From Pseudomonas flexibilis (lineage in GTDB: Bacteria; Pseudomonadota; Gammaproteobacteria; Pseudomonadales; Pseudomonadaceae), in the NCBI RefSeq assembly GCF_000802425.1, contig NZ_JRUD01000014.1:62001-126000 (forward strand): DNA of 64,000 nt, given 5' to 3'. The notes beneath the pieces were generated by a model, which worked only from the letters and a program-made list of their open reading frames with translations, was not told where the DNA came from and did not search any database. The translations under genes were made by a program, and so were the position numbers. Positions within the stretch are counted from its first letter, which is position 1. Every line of letters begins with the position of its first letter. Below are positions 1 through 8,493 of this stretch, piece by piece.

Positions 1-72
1 ATGGCACCGCCCTCGCAATCAGGTCCGCGTCATCTTCGGCAGCCCCAATGGCGCGGACAATGGTCGCTCGTC

Positions 73-1116
73 TCAATCTGCCTGACCGTTTTCGCCAATC
101 GGCGCGCCGAGGATCAGTGCGCGGTACTGGCCCGGATTGGTGCCGGTCCACTTGCGAAACGCCCGGTAGAACGAGCTGGCCTCGGCAAAGCCCAGTCGCT
201 CGGCGATCTGCGTGTAGGTGAGCGTCGCATCGGCCAGCCATAGCGTGGCCATCTCCTGGCGCACCAGGTCCTTGATCGCCTGGTACGGCAGGCCGGCCTC
301 GGCCAGGCGGCGACGCAGGGTCGAGGGCGACAGGCAGTACTGCCGCGCCAGTTGCTCGCCGCTCGGCCACTGCTCGGCCGGCAGGGCGCGCAACTGGGCC
401 TTGATGCGGCTGGCCAGACTGCCGGTGTCGCGGTAGCGGACCAGGATGTTGGCCGGCGCTTGGGCCAGGAAGGCCTGCAGTTCCGCTTCGCTGCGGCGCA
501 CCGGCAGGTCGAGCGCGGCGGCGGCGAAGATGATCCGCGTGCGGCCCTGGGCGAAGCGCAGATTGTCGGAGAACATCACCCGATAGTCGTCGGTGTAGGC
601 CGGTTCGGCGCAGCGCAATTCGACGGCCAGCAGCGGGATGCGCCGCCCGGTCAGCCAGCAGGCCAGACCGTGCAGGAGCATCCAGAAGGTGAAATAGCCG
701 AACGCGCGCAGCGGCCGCTCGTCAGCCTCCAGCAGGACGACCTCCGCCAGGCTCTGGCTGCGCTGCAGGTCGGCGCGGAAGCGCTCGAAGGCCAGGGCGA
801 AGAACTCCAGTGCCACCCGCAGCGCGCGTTCCAGGGTCGGCTGGCCCATCGCCGCGCGGCAGACGAAGGCGAAGCTGCCCGCGCGCAGCCGCCGCGCATC
901 CATGCCGAAGAACTCGTCGTCGAAGTGCCGCGCCAGTCGGCGCCACAGCCGGCTGTACTGCGCCACCTCGACCCGCGCCTCGGCGTCGCACAGGTCGATC
1001 GTCGCCATTCCAAGCTGGCGCAGCAGGTCCTCGGCCGGTCGCTGCGGCGAGGTGAAGGCCAGCAGCGCCTGCTCCACCAGCCGCACGGAAATGCTGCCCC
1101 GGCCGTCGCGGGTCAT
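73..1116 (-). CDS. AraC-family transcriptional regulator
   Basis: A 347-residue DNA-binding regulator. The C-terminal ~95 residues carry the two helix-turn-helix units of the AraC/XylS family (segments LARQYCLSPSTLRRRL and YTQIAERLGFAEASSFYRAFRKWTG). The N-terminal two thirds resemble the ligand-binding half found in OruR/ArgR-type members. The start chosen is the ATG at 1116, which overlaps the stop of the upstream LysR gene as ATGA, so the two regulators are probably co-translated. An in-frame upstream extension to 1176 lies inside the LysR gene and was rejected. Its target is unknown; the divergent crotonase-family gene at 2120 is the nearest candidate. Confidence 0.88.
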   Translation of the reverse strand: MTRDGRGSISVRLVEQALLAFTSPQRPAEDLLRQLGMATIDLCDAEARVEVAQYSRLWRRLARHFDDEFFGMDARRLRAGSFAFVCRAAMGQPTLERALRVALEFFALAFERFRADLQRSQSLAEVVLLEADERPLRAFGYFTFWMLLHGLACWLTGRRIPLLAVELRCAEPAYTDDYRVMFSDNLRFAQGRTRIIFAAAALDLPVRRSEAELQAFLAQAPANILVRYRDTGSLASRIKAQLRALPAEQWPSGEQLARQYCLSPSTLRRRLAEAGLPYQAIKDLVRQEMATLWLADATLTYTQIAERLGFAEASSFYRAFRKWTGTNPGQYRALILGAPIGENGQAD

Positions 1117-2003
1117 GCGCGGCCCATCATCAGGTCGTGGCTGCTGGCCGCGACTTCGCGCAGGAAATCCCAGCACACACGCATGCGCGCCAGGTCCTTG
1201 TTTTCCACGGGCATGAGCATCCAGAAGGTGCGGGTGAACTCGATCTCGTCGACCAGCACGCCCTTGAGCAGCGGCTCGCGGCGCGCGGCGAACGCCGGCA
1301 GGATCGCCAGCCCGGCGCCGGCGGCGACGGCCTCCTGCTGGGCGAGGATGCTGGTGCTGCGCAGCGAGTGCTGGCGCGGCCGGACGATTTCGTCGAGGTA
1401 GAACAGCTCCTTGCTGTACAGCAGGTCCTCGATGTAGCTGACGAACACGTGCTCGCCGAGGTCTTCGCGGCTGCGGATCGGCGGGTGGGACGCCAGGTAG
1501 GCTTCCGAGGCGTACAGGCGCAGCACGTAGTCGGTGAGCTTGGTGATCACGTAGGGCCCGCGTTCGGGGCGCTCCAGGGTGATGACGATGTCCGCCTCGT
1601 TGCGCGCCAGGCGCACCGAGCGCGGCACCGCCAGCAGGTCCACGCCCAGGTGCGGGTAGCTGCGCGTCAGGCTGGCCAGGTGGCCGGCGAGCATCAGCGT
1701 GCCGTAGCCCTCGGTGGCGCCGATGCGCACCTGCCCGGAGAGGCGGTCGGCGCTCAGGCTCGGTTGCTCGATGGAGGCGACGGCGCTTTCCATCGCCTCG
1801 GCCTGGGCGAGCAGTTCACGTCCCGCTTCGGACAGGCGATAGCCGGCCTTGGCGCGGATGAACAACTGGCGGTCGAGGGCCTTCTCCAGCGCCTGCACGC
1901 GCCGCGCCACCGTGGTGTGGTCGACGCCCAGGCGCCGCGCGGCCGCGGTCAGCCGGCCGGCACGCGCCAGTTCGAGGAAGTAACGCAGGTTGTCCCAATC
2001 CAC
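1113..2003 (-). CDS. LysR-family transcriptional regulator
   Basis: A 296-residue LysR-type regulator. Residues 1-60 form the winged helix-turn-helix (LTAAARRLGVDHTTVARRVQALE), followed by the two-lobed co-inducer-binding region. The reading frame is open to a TTG at 2030, but I place the start at the GTG at 2003. It has a GGAG ribosome-binding site 6-9 bases upstream and gives the N-terminus VDWDNLRYFLELA that is usual for relatives. It is divergent from the crotonase-family gene at 2120, with 116 bases between the starts, the classical LysR arrangement, so that gene is the likely target (inference). It overlaps the downstream AraC gene by four bases. Confidence 0.9.
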   Translation of the reverse strand: MDWDNLRYFLELARAGRLTAAARRLGVDHTTVARRVQALEKALDRQLFIRAKAGYRLSEAGRELLAQAEAMESAVASIEQPSLSADRLSGQVRIGATEGYGTLMLAGHLASLTRSYPHLGVDLLAVPRSVRLARNEADIVITLERPERGPYVITKLTDYVLRLYASEAYLASHPPIRSREDLGEHVFVSYIEDLLYSKELFYLDEIVRPRQHSLRSTSILAQQEAVAAGAGLAILPAFAARREPLLKGVLVDEIEFTRTFWMLMPVENKDLARMRVCWDFLREVAASSHDLMMGRA

Positions 2004-2119
2004 AGCCGCCTCCGAATGCCATCCGTGCAAAAACGCAGATTACCTCTGCGTCCAGCACCGTGGGTTTACGATTTTCCCGCTGTTAGCATCGGGCCTCGAC
2101 CTCATCACAAGGAACCGCC

Positions 2120-2899
2120 ATGAGCCCAGCCAAGATTCAGCTCGCCATGCACGGGCACACCGCCCTGTTGACCATCGCCAACCCGCCGGCCAACACCTGG
2201 GACCGCGAATCGCTGGCCGCCCTGGAGCAGTTGATCGGGCAGCTCAACGACGACCCGAATGTCTACGCGCTGGTCATCACCGGCCAGGGCGACAAGTTCT
2301 TCTCCGCCGGGGCCGATCTCAAGCAGTTCGCCGACGGCGACAAGACCGCCGCCCGCGAGGTCGCCGAGCTGTTCGGCCGCGCCTTCACGGCGCTGAGTCA
2401 GTTCCGCGGCGTGTCCATCGCCGCGATCAACGGCTACGCCATGGGCGGTGGCCTGGAATGCGCGCTGGCCTGCGACATCCGCATCGCCGAGGAGCAGGCG
2501 CAGATGGCGCTGCCGGAAGCCAGCGTCGGCCTGCTGCCGTGCGCCGGCGGCACCCAGAACCTGCCGTGGCTGGTGGGCGAAGGCTGGGCCAAGCGCATGA
2601 TCCTCTGCGGCGAGCGCGTCAGCGCGCAGAAGGCCGAACGCATCGGCCTGGTCGAGGAAGTGGTGCCGCGCGGCGAGGCGCTGGCGTTCGCCCTGCAACT
2701 GGCCGAACGCGTGCATGCGCAGAGTCCCTCCTCGGTCAGCCGCTGCAAGCGCCTGGTGATGAACGCGCGCAGCGCGCCGCATGCCCAGGGCTGGGCCGCC
2801 GAGCGGGATCTGTTCGTCGAGCTGTTCGATACCCGCGACCAGCGCGAAGGCGTGAATGCCTTCCTGGAAAAGCGCAGCGCGCGCTGGCAGAACGCCTGA
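2120..2899 (+). CDS. Enoyl-CoA hydratase/isomerase (crotonase family)
   Basis: A 259-residue crotonase-fold enzyme that probably hydrates an enoyl-CoA thioester in fatty-acid or amino-acid breakdown. The oxyanion-hole segment is FSAGADLKQF (residues 61-70). Both glutamates used by true hydratases appear present: Glu113 in GGLECALACD and Glu133 in LPEASVGL. The start ATG has AAGGAA upstream. It is transcribed alone, divergent from the LysR gene, and ends in a hairpin at 2908-2929. The exact acyl chain cannot be read from the sequence. The nearby branched-chain genes make a short-chain substrate plausible. Confidence 0.9.
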   Translation: MSPAKIQLAMHGHTALLTIANPPANTWDRESLAALEQLIGQLNDDPNVYALVITGQGDKFFSAGADLKQFADGDKTAAREVAELFGRAFTALSQFRGVSIAAINGYAMGGGLECALACDIRIAEEQAQMALPEASVGLLPCAGGTQNLPWLVGEGWAKRMILCGERVSAQKAERIGLVEEVVPRGEALAFALQLAERVHAQSPSSVSRCKRLVMNARSAPHAQGWAAERDLFVELFDTRDQREGVNAFLEKRSARWQNA

Positions 2900-2907
2900 G
2901 CCCGGCG

Positions 2908-2929
2908 CAGCCCCGCCACCGCGGGGCTG
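2908..2929. terminator. Hairpin between convergent genes
   Basis: Perfect 9-bp stem CAGCCCCGC / GCGGGGCTG with a 4-base loop between the converging crotonase gene and the minus-strand carbonic-anhydrase-like gene. No strong T-run follows, so it may act as a weak bidirectional terminator or 3'-end protector. Confidence 0.55.
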
Positions 2930-2943
2930 TCTGCCCGCCGGCA

Positions 2944-3543
2944 TCAGGGCTGCCGTTCCGCCTTGGGCCGCAGCGCGCTCGACCAGACATGCCGACGGCC
3001 CGGCTCCGGCGCGCTCAACGGCTGGCATTCCACCAGGCTCTCGCGGCAGCGCTGGGCGAGCAGCTGATACTCGCGCGTGGCGGCCTGCTTCCAGGCGACT
3101 TCCTCGTCGCCGAGCAGGCGCTTCACGCTGGCCGGCGTGCCCATCACCAGCGATTGCGGCTCGCAGACGAAGCCCGCCTTGACGAAGGCCGAGGCCGACA
3201 CGAACGAGCGAGCGCCGATCGAGGCGCGATCCATCACCACCGCGTTCATGCCGATCAGCGCATCGGCGCCGATCCGGCAGCCGTGGATCACCGCGCCATG
3301 GCCGATATGGCCGTGCCGCTCGACCACCGTGTCGCTGTCCGGGAAGCCATGCATGACGCAGGTGTCCTGCAGGTTGGCGCCCTCCTCCAGGACGATGCGC
3401 CCGAAGTCGCCGCGCAGGCTGGCCAGCGGGCCGACGTAGCAACCGGGGCCGACGATCACATCGCCGATGAGCACCGCGGTGGGGTGCACGAAGGCGCTGG
3501 GATGCACCACCGGCGTCAGGCCATCGAGGCTGTAACAGGGCAT
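2944..3543 (-). CDS. Gamma-carbonic-anhydrase-like hexapeptide protein (PaaY/CaiE family)
   Basis: A 199-residue left-handed beta-helix protein built of hexapeptide repeats, very close in pattern to CaiE and PaaY (N-terminus [20 protein letters not shown]). The zinc histidines of gamma-carbonic anhydrases are visible as the His in CVMHG and the pair in HGHIGHG. PaaY has been described as a thioesterase that removes dead-end CoA adducts in phenylacetate breakdown; carbonic anhydrase activity is the alternative. It sits 28 bases after livM on the same strand and looks like the last gene of the transporter operon. No paa genes are present, so a housekeeping CoA-recycling role beside acyl-CoA metabolism is inference. 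Confidence 0.82.
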   Translation of the reverse strand: MPCYSLDGLTPVVHPSAFVHPTAVLIGDVIVGPGCYVGPLASLRGDFGRIVLEEGANLQDTCVMHGFPDSDTVVERHGHIGHGAVIHGCRIGADALIGMNAVVMDRASIGARSFVSASAFVKAGFVCEPQSLVMGTPASVKRLLGDEEVAWKQAATREYQLLAQRCRESLVECQPLSAPEPGRRHVWSSALRPKAERQP

Positions 3544-3571
3544 GGCGATTCTCCTGTGCCGAGGGGGCGGC

Positions 3572-4582
3572 TCACTTGAAGTTGCGCTTCACCAGGCGTT
3601 CCAGCCAGCCGACGATGCCGGAGCGGAACAGCAGCACGCAGAGCACGAAGATCACCCCGAGGATCACATGCACCCACTCGCCCAGCGGGCCGTTGGACAG
3701 CGAGCTCTGCAGCGTGACCACCACCGTGGCGCCGACCAGCGGGCCGAGCAGCGTGCCCACGCCGCCGAGCAGGGTCATCAGGATGACTTCGCCGGACATG
3801 TGCCAGTGCGCATCGGTGAGCGAGGCCAGCTGGAACACCACGGTCTTGGTCGCCCCCGCCAGGCCGGCCAGCGCCGACGAAATCACGAAGGCCAGCAGCT
3901 TGTGCGCGTCGACGTTGTAGCCGAGCGACACCGCGCGCGGTTCGTTCTCGCGGATCGCCTTGAGCACCTGGCCGTAGGGCGAATGGATGGTGCGCTGGAT
4001 GACCGCGAAGCCGAACACGAACACCGCCAGCACGACGTAGTACAGCGCCAGGTTGTTCTGCATGTCGATCAGGCCGAACAGGTGGCCGCGCGGTACGCCC
4101 TGCAGGCCGTTCTCGCCGCCGGTGAACGGCGCCTGGACGAAGACGAAGAACACCATCTGCGCCAGCGCCAGGGTGATCATCGCGAAGTAGATGCCCTGCC
4201 TGCGGATCGCCAGCAGGCCGAAGATCAGCCCCAGCAGCGTCGAGGCCAGCGTGCCGGCGAGGATGCCCAGCTCGGTGCTCAACCCGCTGTACGTGCTCAG
4301 CATGTGACCGGTGATGTAGCCGCCACAGGCGAAGAACGCCGCGTGGCCGAAGGACAGCAACCCCGCGTAGCCGAGCAGCAGGTTGAAGGCGCAGGCGAAC
4401 AGGGCGAAGCACAGCAGCTTCATCAGGAACACCGGGTAGATGGCCAGCGGCGCCAGCAGCGCCAGGCCCAGCAGCGCCAGGTAGAACAGCTGCCGGCGGC
4501 GCGTCGCGGCACGCCGCCGTTCGCGTTCGACATTGGCCCGTACCGCCAGCGGCACCGCTGCAACGCTTTCTTGACTCGACAT
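3572..4582 (-). CDS. livM: Branched-chain amino acid-type ABC transporter permease LivM
   Basis: A 336-residue inner-membrane permease of the LIV (HAAT) family with about eight to ten hydrophobic segments and the cytoplasmic EAA-type loop near [20 protein letters not shown]. The start is the ATG at 4582. A GTG at 4588 overlaps the livH stop as GTGA, but the ribosome-binding site GGAGG lies only one base from the GTG and seven bases from the ATG. The first ~30 residues are a basic cytoplasmic tail ([13 protein letters not shown]). It pairs with LivH to form the channel energised by LivG and LivF. Confidence 0.92.
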   Translation of the reverse strand: MSSQESVAAVPLAVRANVERERRRAATRRRQLFYLALLGLALLAPLAIYPVFLMKLLCFALFACAFNLLLGYAGLLSFGHAAFFACGGYITGHMLSTYSGLSTELGILAGTLASTLLGLIFGLLAIRRQGIYFAMITLALAQMVFFVFVQAPFTGGENGLQGVPRGHLFGLIDMQNNLALYYVVLAVFVFGFAVIQRTIHSPYGQVLKAIRENEPRAVSLGYNVDAHKLLAFVISSALAGLAGATKTVVFQLASLTDAHWHMSGEVILMTLLGGVGTLLGPLVGATVVVTLQSSLSNGPLGEWVHVILGVIFVLCVLLFRSGIVGWLERLVKRNFK

Positions 4583-4584
4583 GC

Positions 4585-5472
4585 TCACGCCTCCTTACCG
4601 AACAGGCCCGCCGGACGCACCAGCAGCACCAGCACCATGATCACGAAGATCACCGTGTTGGCGGCCTCCGGGTAGAACACCTTGGTCAGGCCTTCGATCA
4701 GGCCCATGGCCAGACCGGTGATGATCGCGCCCATGATCGAACCCATGCCGCCGATGACCACCACGGCGAACACCACGATCAGCAGGTTGGCGCCCATGCC
4801 CGGCGTCACCGCATAGATGGGCGCGGCCAGCACGCCGGCGAACGCCGCCAGGGCCACGCCGTAGCCGTAGGTCAGGGTGACCAGCAGCGGCACGTTGATG
4901 CCGAACGCCTGCATCAGCTTGGGGTTCTCGGTGCCGGCGCGCAGGTACGAGCCCAGCCGGGTGCGCTCGATCATGTACCAGGTGGCGAAGCACACCAGCA
5001 GCGCGGCGACGATCACCCAGGCGCGGTAGGTGGGCAGGAACATGAAGCCCAGGTTGTAGCCGCCCTTGAGGGCCTCGGGCATCGGGTAGGACGAGCCGGA
5101 CACGCCGAACAGCTTGACGAAGCTGCCCTCGACGATCAGCGCCAGGCCGAAGGTCAGCAGCAGGCCGTAGAGGTGATCCTCACCGGCGATGCGCCGCAGC
5201 AGGCCGCGCTCGATGGCCATGCCCAGCAGGCCGATCAGCAGCGGCGAGAGCAGCAGCGCCGCCCAGTAGTTGACGCCCAGGTAGTTCAGGCCGAGGAACG
5301 CGGCGAAGGCGCCGAGCATGTACTGCGCGCCATGGGCGAAGTTGATGATGCGCAGCAAGCCGAAGATGATCGCCAGGCCAAGGCTCAACAGCGCATAGAA
5401 CGAGCCGTTGATCAGGCCGAGCAGCAGCTGCCCGAGCAGCACGCTCAGGGGGACGCCGAAAACGAGAGTCAT
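4585..5472 (-). CDS. livH: Branched-chain amino acid-type ABC transporter permease LivH
   Basis: A 295-residue LIV-family permease. It opens with a typical LivH N-terminus (LLLGLINGSFYALLSLGLAIIFGLLRIINFAHG), where the FAHG motif is characteristic, and carries multiple membrane segments to the C-terminus. It lies between the substrate-binding protein gene (73-base gap) and livM (overlap or near contact). The start ATG at 5472 has a weak GGTGG site. The gene order binding protein-livH-livM follows livG-livF on the same strand, giving a complete importer. Confidence 0.93.
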   Translation of the reverse strand: MTLVFGVPLSVLLGQLLLGLINGSFYALLSLGLAIIFGLLRIINFAHGAQYMLGAFAAFLGLNYLGVNYWAALLLSPLLIGLLGMAIERGLLRRIAGEDHLYGLLLTFGLALIVEGSFVKLFGVSGSSYPMPEALKGGYNLGFMFLPTYRAWVIVAALLVCFATWYMIERTRLGSYLRAGTENPKLMQAFGINVPLLVTLTYGYGVALAAFAGVLAAPIYAVTPGMGANLLIVVFAVVVIGGMGSIMGAIITGLAMGLIEGLTKVFYPEAANTVIFVIMVLVLLVRPAGLFGKEA

Positions 5473-5545
5473 GATTCACCACCGTCGTGAAGGTCCGCGC
5501 ACCCCCGGCCGCTGGCGACCGGGGAGTGCCTGGATCGGCGCTCGA

Positions 5546-6760
5546 TCAGTTCTTGGCCACCAGCTTGCACTGGCTCTCGGCGAGCGGCCGGAAGGCTTCA
5601 TTGCCCGGGATGGTGCGGACCATCTGGTACAGGTCCCATTCGCCCTTGGACTCGGCCGGGGTCTTGACCTTGACCAGGTACATGTCGTGGACCATGCGAC
5701 CGTCCTCGCGGATGCGGCCGTCCTTGGCGAACATGTCGTTCACCGGGGTCTTGGCCATCTGCGCGCGCACGGTCGCGGTGTCGTCGCTGCCGGTCTGCTT
5801 CACCGCGTTCAGGTAATGGGTGGTGGCCGAGTAGATGCCGGCGTGCACCATGGTCGGCTTGCTGCCGACGCGCTTCTGGTAGCGCTCCGCCCAGGCACGG
5901 GTTTCCTCGTTCATGTCCCAGTACCAGCCGGTGGTCAGCATCAGCCCCTGGGTCACGTCCAGGCCCATGGCATGGATGTCGTTGAGGAACACCACCATGC
6001 CGGCGAGCCGCTGGCCGGATTGCGTCACGCCGAATTCGCTGGCGGTCTTCAGCGAGTTGACGGTGTCGGCGCCGGCGTTGGCCAGGGCGATCACATCGGC
6101 GCCGGAGCCCTGCGCCTGCAGGATGTAGGAGGAGAAGTCGCTGCTCGGGAACGGATGGCGCACGGCGCCGACCACGCTGCCGCCCTCGGCCTGGACCACC
6201 TTCTTGATGTCGGTTTCCATCGAGTGGCCGAAGGCATAGTCGGCGGTGAGGATGTACCAGCTCTTGCCGCCGTCCTTGAGCACCGCGTTGGCAGTGCCGT
6301 TGGCCAGGGCGAAGGTGTCGTAGGTCCAGTGGATATGGTTGGGCGAGCAGTGCTCGTTGGTCAGGCTGGAGGCCGCCGCGCCGGAGATCAGCGCCAGCTT
6401 GCCGCCCTGCTCCACCACCTTGCTCGCCGCCAGCACCACGGAGCTGGCGACCAGGCCGGTCACCATGTCGACGTTGCGCTCGTCGATCCACTGGCGCACG
6501 GTGTTGGCACCGACGTCCGGCTTGTTCAGGTCGTCGGCGTTGAACAGCACGATCTTCCTGCCGTCGACCGTGCCGCCGAAGTCTTCCACCGCCATCTTCA
6601 GCGCCTCCAGGCCACCAGGGCCGGAGAGGTCGCGGTAGGTGCCGGACATGTCGGCCAGGTAGCCGATGCGGATCTCGTTGTTGCTGATCTGCGCCTGGGC
6701 AGTTGCGGCGATCAGGCTGGAAGCCAGGATGGCGCTGGCGCTGTTGCGGACAAAGTTCAT
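5546..6760 (-). CDS. ABC transporter substrate-binding protein, LIV/HAAT type
   Basis: A 404-residue periplasmic binding protein with a signal peptide likely cut after AQA at residue 23. The mature protein starts with EIRIGYLADMSGTYRD, typical of the periplasmic-binding family that includes LivJ/LivK and AmiC-like sensors (Pfam Peripla_BP_6). It delivers substrate to the LivHM permeases. The true ligand is not readable; amino acids, short-chain or aromatic acids and amides are all bound by this family. The putative LiuR site in front of livG points to branched-chain amino acids or their acids (inference). Confidence 0.9.
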   Translation of the reverse strand: MNFVRNSASAILASSLIAATAQAQISNNEIRIGYLADMSGTYRDLSGPGGLEALKMAVEDFGGTVDGRKIVLFNADDLNKPDVGANTVRQWIDERNVDMVTGLVASSVVLAASKVVEQGGKLALISGAAASSLTNEHCSPNHIHWTYDTFALANGTANAVLKDGGKSWYILTADYAFGHSMETDIKKVVQAEGGSVVGAVRHPFPSSDFSSYILQAQGSGADVIALANAGADTVNSLKTASEFGVTQSGQRLAGMVVFLNDIHAMGLDVTQGLMLTTGWYWDMNEETRAWAERYQKRVGSKPTMVHAGIYSATTHYLNAVKQTGSDDTATVRAQMAKTPVNDMFAKDGRIREDGRMVHDMYLVKVKTPAESKGEWDLYQMVRTIPGNEAFRPLAESQCKLVAKN

Positions 6761-6796
6761 GGCTCAAATCCCTCACGATTGTTTTTATTGTTTTAC

Positions 6797-6817
6797 CGGC
6801 CGCATCCCGTGCGGCCG
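6797..6817. other. Intercistronic hairpin between livF and the binding-protein gene
   Basis: Perfect 8-bp stem CGGCCGCA / TGCGGCCG around a 5-base loop in the 86-base gap between livF and the substrate-binding gene. There is no T-run in the direction of transcription. It is more likely an mRNA-processing or stabilising element, allowing different levels of the binding protein, than a terminator. Confidence 0.5.
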
Positions 6818-6846
6818 CTTGCTGCCTGCCTTGTCGAAAGCAGGGG

Positions 6847-7563
6847 TCACACCCCCAGACAACGGTTGAGAAAGTCCTTTCTGGCGTCCAGGTCCGCCGC
6901 CTTGATCTCCTCGATGATGCGGCCGTGTTCCATCACGTAGTGCCGGTCGGCCAGCGGCGCGGCGAAGCGGAAGTTCTGCTCCACCAGCACGATGGTCAGC
7001 CCGCGCTGCTTGAGCTTGATCAGCACCTCGCCGAGCTTCTGCACGATCACCGGCGCCAGGCCCTCGGTGATTTCGTCGAGCAGCAGCAGGTTGGCGCCGG
7101 TGCGCAGGATGCGCGCCATGGCGAGCATCTGCTGTTCGCCGCCGGACAGCCGCGTGCCCTGGCTGAAGCGGCGCTCGTAGAGGTTGGGGAACATCTCGTA
7201 GAGCTCGTCCAGACCCATGCCGCCGCTGCGCACGGTGGGCGGCAGCAGGAGGTTTTCCTCGACGCTGAGGCTGGCGAAGATGCCGCGTTCCTCCGGGCAG
7301 TAGCCGACCCCCAGGCGCGGGATCTGGTGCGCCGGCATGCCGATGGTCTCGTTGCCATTGACCAGGATCGAGCCGGTGCGCCGGCCGACCAGGTTCATGA
7401 TGGCGCGCAGGGTGGTGGTGCGCCCGGCGCCGTTGCGCCCGAGCAGCGTGACCAGCTCGCCGCGCCCGACCACCAGGTCGACGCCGTGCAGGATGTGCGA
7501 TTCGCCGTAGAAGGCGTGCAGGTCGCTGACCTGCAGTTGATGACGCTCGGCCGTCGGTTTCAT
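6847..7563 (-). CDS. livF: ABC transporter ATP-binding protein LivF
   Basis: A 238-residue ATPase of the LIV importer. The signature LSGGEQQMLAMARIL and Walker B LLLLDEITEGLAP are intact. The Walker A loop reads GRNGAGRTTT: the usual lysine is an arginine, checked in the codons (GGG CGC ACC). I recall arginine at this position in some LivF relatives, so it need not mean loss of function. The start is the ATG at 7563, overlapping the livG stop as ATGA; a longer frame to 7689 lies inside livG. It partners LivG as a heterodimer. Confidence 0.92.
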   Translation of the reverse strand: MKPTAERHQLQVSDLHAFYGESHILHGVDLVVGRGELVTLLGRNGAGRTTTLRAIMNLVGRRTGSILVNGNETIGMPAHQIPRLGVGYCPEERGIFASLSVEENLLLPPTVRSGGMGLDELYEMFPNLYERRFSQGTRLSGGEQQMLAMARILRTGANLLLLDEITEGLAPVIVQKLGEVLIKLKQRGLTIVLVEQNFRFAAPLADRHYVMEHGRIIEEIKAADLDARKDFLNRCLGV

Positions 7564-8330
7564 GGCTGGGCCTCCACGGCGGCTTCGCTGCCCAGGTACG
7601 CCTCGCGCACCTGCGGATTGGCCGAAACGCTGTCGTAGTCGCCCTCGGCGAGCACCGCGCCGCGCGCCAGCACGGTGATGCGGTCGCACAGGCGGCTGAC
7701 CACGCTGAGGTTGTGCTCGACCATCAGCACCGTGCGGTTGACGGCCGCGCGACGCACCAGGGCGACCACCATGTCGACGTCTTCGCTGCCCATGCCCTGG
7801 GTCGGCTCGTCGAGCAGCAGTACGACGGGGTCCAGCGCCAGGGTGGTGGCCAGCTCCAGCGCGCGCTTGCGGCCGTAGGGCAGCTCGATGGCCAGGGTAT
7901 CGGCGAAGGATTCCAGGTCCACCTCGGCGAGCAGCTGCATGGCCTGCTCGTCGAGGGCGTGCAGGCTGCGCTCGGATTTCCAGAACTGGTAGGAATTGCC
8001 CAGCTTCTGCTGCAGGGCGACGCGCACGTTCTCCAGCACGCTCAGGTGGCCGAACACCGCGGAGATCTGGAACGAGCGCACCAGGCCGAGCCGGGCGATC
8101 TCGCTCGCCTTCATCGCGGTGATGTTCTTGCCGCGATAGAGGATCTCGCCACGGGTCGGCGTGAGGAACTTGGTAAGCAGGTTGAACACGGTGGTCTTGC
8201 CGGCCCCGTTGGGGCCGATCAAGGCATGGATGTGCCCCTGACGGACTTGCAGATCCACGGCGTCCACTGCGGTGAAGCCGCGAAACTCCTTGGTCAGGCC
8301 GCGCGTTTCCAGCACGAACTGCGATTCCAT
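7560..8330 (-). CDS. livG: ABC transporter ATP-binding protein LivG
   Basis: A 256-residue ATPase with a regular Walker A (GPNGAGKTT), the long LivG-type insert before the signature, Walker B VVLLLDEPTQGM and the C-terminal EGDYDSVSANPQVREAYLG that is usual for LivG. The family signature here is the divergent ELPYGRKRALELA, as expected for LivG. It is the first gene of the importer set on this strand. A LiuR-like palindrome lies 54-70 bases upstream of its start. The C-terminal end overlaps livF by four bases. Confidence 0.93.
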   Translation of the reverse strand: MESQFVLETRGLTKEFRGFTAVDAVDLQVRQGHIHALIGPNGAGKTTVFNLLTKFLTPTRGEILYRGKNITAMKASEIARLGLVRSFQISAVFGHLSVLENVRVALQQKLGNSYQFWKSERSLHALDEQAMQLLAEVDLESFADTLAIELPYGRKRALELATTLALDPVVLLLDEPTQGMGSEDVDMVVALVRRAAVNRTVLMVEHNLSVVSRLCDRITVLARGAVLAEGDYDSVSANPQVREAYLGSEAAVEAQP

Positions 8331-8383
8331 GGGATGCCCTCTAACCTTGATTGTTGTTGTTGGTTATGGCGCAGCCAGATGCC

Positions 8384-8400
8384 CTTTACGTAAACGATAA
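8384..8400. promoter_or_regulatory. Putative LiuR operator upstream of livG
   Basis: An imperfect dyad, TTTACGTAAACGATAA preceded by C, whose first 13 bases differ at one position from the CTTTACGTTAACG reading of the perfect palindrome in front of liuA. It lies in the 163-base gap upstream of the liv genes. Known: LiuR, a MerR-type regulator, controls branched-chain catabolic and transport genes in proteobacteria. That this is a LiuR site is inference from similarity to the liuA site. Confidence 0.55.
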
Positions 8401-8493
8401 CAACCGGTTTCCGCGGCCAGCAAGCGGCATTTTCAAACGCTCGACTGATTGGTCAAGATATGACGCATCAGGCCCGAGAACTGCGCCTCGCTC

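Noticed and set aside
1-72. Possible short gene at the left edge (ATG at base 1)
   Set aside because: The frame runs on into the AraC gene on the opposite strand and has no family features or visible start signals. Nothing can be called here.
2051-2100. TTTACGATTT before the crotonase gene as a third LiuR site
   Set aside because: Only one half-site is present, with no second arm.
2105-3442. Minus-strand frame of about 445 codons across the crotonase gene and part of the carbonic-anhydrase-like gene
   Set aside because: Overlaps two well-supported genes and is composed of Ala/Arg/Gly-rich sequence typical of shadows.
6847-7563. livF as a pseudogene because of the Walker A lysine change
   Set aside because: Full length, in frame, overlapping livG correctly and with intact signature, Walker B and C-terminal parts. 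A single Lys-Arg change is not evidence of decay.
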